NCBI GenBank assembly: GCA_037447655.1 | Contig: JBBHKE010003283.1 | Location: 234,851-245,451, forward strand | DNA: 10,601 nucleotides | Source of the DNA: Zygnema cylindricum | Taxonomy: Eukaryota > Streptophyta > Zygnematophyceae > Zygnematales > Zygnemataceae | Direction of reading: 5' to 3' | Shown here: piece after piece, positions 9,001 to 10,601 of the stretch | Layout of the letters: every line of letters begins with the position of its first letter | How positions within the stretch are numbered: the stretch's first letter is position 1 | Made by a program: the position numbers and the translations under genes | Notes under the pieces: generated by a model | Told to the model about the DNA's origin: nothing | The model's database searches: none | What the model saw: only the letters and a program-made list of their open reading frames with translations

Positions 9001-9017
9001 GCTTCAGAAGGAGCCAT
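6012..9017 (-). CDS. LEM2/MAN1-type (HeH/LEM-like plus MSC domain) inner nuclear membrane protein
   Basis: The coding sequence is complement(6783-9017, 6347-6554, 6012-6172), with introns of 228 and 174 bp. Donors are CAG|GTAAGT and AATG|GTGAGT; acceptors are AATGCAG|ATTTG and GTGCAG|CTGAT. Phases agree and give 867 residues. The start at 9017 has a good context (ATGGCT) and puts the domain at the N-terminus; an in-frame ATG at 9098 would add 27 residues. Domains: HeH/LEM/SAP-like fold at about 4-45 (MSEFELKCFLHRMGVKLDD); basic, NLS-like clusters at about 80-116; Ser/Pro-rich linker with internal repeats to about 470; membrane span at about 476-500; lumenal part at about 501-705 with the Cys pattern CAPCPANAICN...C; second span at about 711-730; winged-helix MSC part at about 746-815 (WVVALHFRDTFL, VWERVEELVKKDSRI, VERIVWQWN); and a charged tail with two KKEE blocks. 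This order defines the Src1/Heh/LEM2/MAN1 family, which anchors chromatin at the inner nuclear membrane. In yeast and animals the C-terminus recruits the ESCRT-III factor CHMP7 to seal the envelope. The MAN1-specific C-terminal RNA-recognition fold is absent, so the protein is LEM2-like. MSC assignment is strong; LEM-like assignment is moderate. Confidence 0.88.
8070..8564 (-). repeat. In-frame internal duplication in the Ser/Pro linker, period 303 bp (101 residues)
   Basis: Unit one begins at about residue 152 (LELKTSGWQHIPASSPVPPS) and unit two at about residue 253 (VELKTSGWHHIPPSSSVPPS). Both continue through PSQP...LFHKPS and a Phe-containing stretch (about 65 residues of clear similarity each), joined by a Ser/Pro spacer. 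The period is exactly 303 bp, so the frame is kept. This lengthens the nucleoplasmic linker and duplicates a short conserved Trp-containing motif. Confidence 0.85.
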
Positions 9018-9043
9018 GTCTACAGTTTGGAGATGGAGCTGAG

Positions 9044-9052
9044 AAACCCTAA
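9044..9052 (+). promoter_or_regulatory. Telo-box (AAACCCTAA) in the leader of the nuclear-envelope gene
   Basis: The exact motif lies 27 bp upstream of the ATG at 9017, in reverse orientation relative to that gene. Telo-boxes are a known plant promoter/leader element of translation-related and cell-cycle genes. A single 9-bp match can occur by chance, but its placement close to a start codon is typical. Confidence 0.5.
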
Positions 9053-9103
9053 AGACAGAATAGAAGTGCAACGAGTATACGAAAAATTGTAAAAGCATAT
9101 ATT

Positions 9104-9250
9104 AAAAGTGCGAGAACGCGCGCAAACTTTATATGTGGTGATCCCGTATTATATATAGGCATATTATACCAGAAAAAACATATATTACAGATATAGTACG
9201 AACATACTGAATATACTGTAGAGTTTGTTTGCACGCGTTCTCGCACTTTT
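9104..9250. repeat. Palindromic element with 25-29 bp inverted arms in the divergent promoter
   Basis: The left arm 9104-9128 starts AAAAGTGCGAGAACGCG and ends GCAAACT. The right arm 9222-9250 is its reverse complement, with one mismatch and a 4-bp insertion. The core between them is 93 bp and AT-rich. The structure is like a MITE or foldback element of about 147 bp; I see no convincing target-site duplication. A third, shortened direct copy (AAAAGTGCGGGCAAAACT) sits at 9263-9280, so the arms may instead be repeated regulatory sites. The in-frame upstream ATG of the neighbouring gene (9098) is only 6 bp from the left arm. Confidence 0.8.
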
Positions 9251-9378
9251 CATCTATGGCATAAAAGTGCGGGCAAAACTAAACAGTGAAAAGGGTGAAC
9301 TGCCTTCAGTTCAGTTCCGCTGGTATCGGACTTTCCATGCGACAGTTCGGCAATGCCCTCGTAACTGTTCAGTTCGTA

Positions 9379-9386
9379 GCGCCAAA
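9379..9386 (-). promoter_or_regulatory. E2F-type site (TTTGGCGC)
   Basis: GCGCCAAA on the + strand reads TTTGGCGC on the minus strand, an exact match to the E2F consensus TTTSSCGC. It lies 183 bp before the ATG at 9569 and 362 bp before the ATG at 9017, five bases from the CCAAT pair. It suggests G1/S-linked expression of one or both divergent genes; this is inference from the motif alone. Confidence 0.45.
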
Positions 9387-9390
9387 TGGC

Positions 9391-9429
9391 ATTGGCCAAT
9401 CACAGGCAGTCGATGAATTTTAAGCCAAT
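9391..9429. promoter_or_regulatory. CCAAT boxes on both strands
   Basis: ATTGGCCAAT (9391-9400) is a perfect palindrome that gives a CCAAT box on each strand; a further CCAAT lies at 9425-9429 on the + strand. CCAAT pairs between head-to-head genes are typical binding sites of NF-Y in bidirectional promoters. Together with the adjacent E2F-type site they mark the likely promoter centre of the 551-bp gap between the two start codons. Confidence 0.5.
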
Positions 9430-9568
9430 AAGGACAATCGTTTGAAATTCACAATCGTTAGAACTTAGAAGTACAACGAGAATGATTGAATGTTTTTTGA
9501 AAGTTATAGCCTACGAGATTGCTTCATCTCAAATGGCAATCCTCGTGAAGTTTTAGGGCTAAGGCGCC

Positions 9569-10251
9569 ATGGATTTTGGGAAGAAGAGCAAGTCTCCCTT
9601 TCCTCGTGGCATCATTCGGGCGGCTATCGGCTCCGACCATTTACCCTCTCCTGGAACCATACAAGGGCGTAGAACCGCTGTGAGCACCATTTCCATTTTG
9701 CTGAAAGCGTTTTGCAAAATTGTAGACATTATAGCAGTCAACAACGCTTTTGTCAAAACCATTACAGCGAATAATTTTATACTTGAATCCATTCAAAGTC
9801 GAGTCAAGTCAAGTTTACGTATCTGTCGTCTGTCTGAATAATGTATTCATGACTGGAAAATTAAAAAATTCATTCTCAAACCAGTATAGCATTTGTTTTT
9901 TTTTCCCTGTTGATGGATTATTGCTCTTCCTTTCAAAAGAATTGTTTCCAATTGGTCAATTATCCCATTATTTTTATTCCATTATTATTTTTGTATTTGA
10001 TTATATTCTTATCCAAATCACTTATCCAAATATATATAATTATTTGATTGATTATATTATGATCCATGTACCAATTATCCAATTATTATATTCTAGTTAT
10101 ATTTGCTTTTATTTTTATCCAATTAAATTATCATTACATTTCATTAAAATACTATCCAACTATCAGTCATTGCTGATCGATGCAGGTCCTGAGAGAGGTT
10201 AACCATGCGTCGGCATTTGTAGCTTCAGGCCCTAATTTGTACCATGTTAAG
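9569..10251 (+). CDS. Unidentified gene, first two candidate exons (partial, continues past window)
   Basis: The likely start at 9569 has a strong context (GCGCCATGG). My preferred model has exon 1 at 9569-9679, ending at donor GCT|GTGAGC, and exon 2 at 10186-10251, between acceptor GATGCAG and donor AAG|GTGAGT. Both boundaries are phase 0. Exon 1 gives 37 residues starting MDFGKKSKSPFPRGIIRAAI and containing HLPSPGTIQGRRTA; exon 2 gives 22 residues including VLREVNHASAFVASGPNLYH. Frame 0 is the only open frame across exon 2. An alternative is that the first frame runs further, to its stop at 9839-9841, and splices at a weaker phase-0 site such as CGA|GTCAAG near 9800. I do not recognise the protein: it has a basic N-terminus and no membrane span or known motif. 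It is head to head with the nuclear-envelope gene. Exon 2 is well supported by its splice signals; its link to exon 1 is less certain. Confidence 0.5.
9680..10185 (+). other. Probable intron of the unidentified gene
   Basis: From about 9845 the sequence is very AT-rich (T runs, TTATTTTTATTCC-like words, repeated ATCCAATTAT/ATCCAAAT words at about 10011-10160), as expected for a plant intron. It ends in CTGAT-CGATGCAG, a plausible branch region and acceptor. The open frame 9750-10202 is an AT-rich read-through of this intron. Bases 9680-9841 stay open in the exon 1 frame, so part of them may be coding if the alternative donor is used. Confidence 0.5.
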
Positions 10252-10525
10252 GTGAGTTTTTCTGTTTTTTAAGGTTTATATTTTGATGAATCAGCTACCA
10301 ATAGTTTGCGTCTTAAAAATCAATGTTAGTAGTTCTGCAATACATATGTTTTACAGGAAAATTCGACTTGTGAATATTTATGTTGTCATTTAATATATCT
10401 TGTAAAGGGTTCAGAAATAGTTATCATGCTGTTTTGAAGTACTACTCTGCTTGTAAAGGACGCGACTATTTTTTTGGCCCTGAATACTGTTGCATTGAAT
10501 TGCTGCTGCATATTCTGTACATTCT

Positions 10526-10528
<3 letters not shown>
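10252..10528 (+). other. Probable intron after the second candidate exon
   Basis: A strong donor (GTGAGTTTTT) begins this T-rich stretch, and no further exon with convincing splice sites is seen before the microsatellite. The gene presumably continues outside the window. Confidence 0.5.
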
Positions 10529-10591
<63 letters not shown>

Positions 10592-10601
10592 TCTCTCTCT
10601 C
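10529..10601 (+). repeat. (CT)n microsatellite
   Basis: CT dinucleotides run for 73 bp to the window edge with one interruption (CTCCCT around 10586-10590). It is likely intronic in the unidentified gene. The true length is unknown because it is cut by the window end. Confidence 0.97.

Noticed and set aside
9049-9246. Minus-strand 65-codon frame and upstream ATG at 9098 as the true start
   Set aside because: The 65-codon frame is only the palindromic promoter element read through. The in-frame ATG at 9098 has a poor context and would place 27 extra residues before the terminal HeH/LEM-like fold.
9750-10202. 150-codon plus-strand frame ending in DAGPERG
   Set aside because: It is Ile/Tyr/Leu-rich AT-driven read-through of a probable intron, and it uses exon 2 in a frame that stops at once.

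Overview
The window is nuclear DNA of an intron-bearing eukaryote, most likely of the plant lineage. The evidence is a plant-type hypersensitive-induced-reaction (HIR) protein gene, short GT-AG introns with strong GTGAGT/GTAAGT donors, a telo-box (AAACCCTAA) in a 5' leader, and a decayed reverse transcriptase of a kind I associate with plant genomes. I cannot name the species. A LEM2/MAN1-type gene, which I understand to be missing from well-studied flowering plants, makes a non-flowering plant or streptophyte alga more likely, but this is inference.

Layout. Positions 341-1689 (+) hold the last five exons of an HIR gene (SPFH/band 7 family); its 5' exons lie before the window. Positions 1690-2726 are 3' flank and intergenic DNA with minor repeats. 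Positions 2727 to about 4110 (-) are a decayed retroelement: the end of a reverse transcriptase followed by a CCHC zinc knuckle and a nuclease-like domain, broken by frameshifts and stops. Positions 4111-6011 are A-rich or unassigned DNA with a perfect 76-bp tandem duplication and a 20-bp pyrimidine-rich repeat. Positions 6012-9017 (-) are a complete three-exon gene for a predicted 867-residue inner-nuclear-membrane protein. It has an N-terminal HeH/LEM-like fold, a long Ser/Pro linker, a membrane span, a cysteine-bearing lumenal domain, a second span, and a winged-helix MSC domain. Positions 9018-9568 are a divergent promoter with a palindromic insert, an E2F-type site and CCAAT boxes. From 9569 (+) a second gene begins. 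I see two candidate exons of it and cannot identify it. The window ends in a (CT)n microsatellite.

The HIR gene and the nuclear-envelope gene converge tail to tail and have no evident functional link. The nuclear-envelope gene and the unidentified gene are head to head and may share a promoter with cell-cycle-type motifs. I saw no RNA genes, CRISPR array or prokaryote-style gene cluster. The observation most worth following is the LEM2/MAN1-type protein in a plant-like genome.
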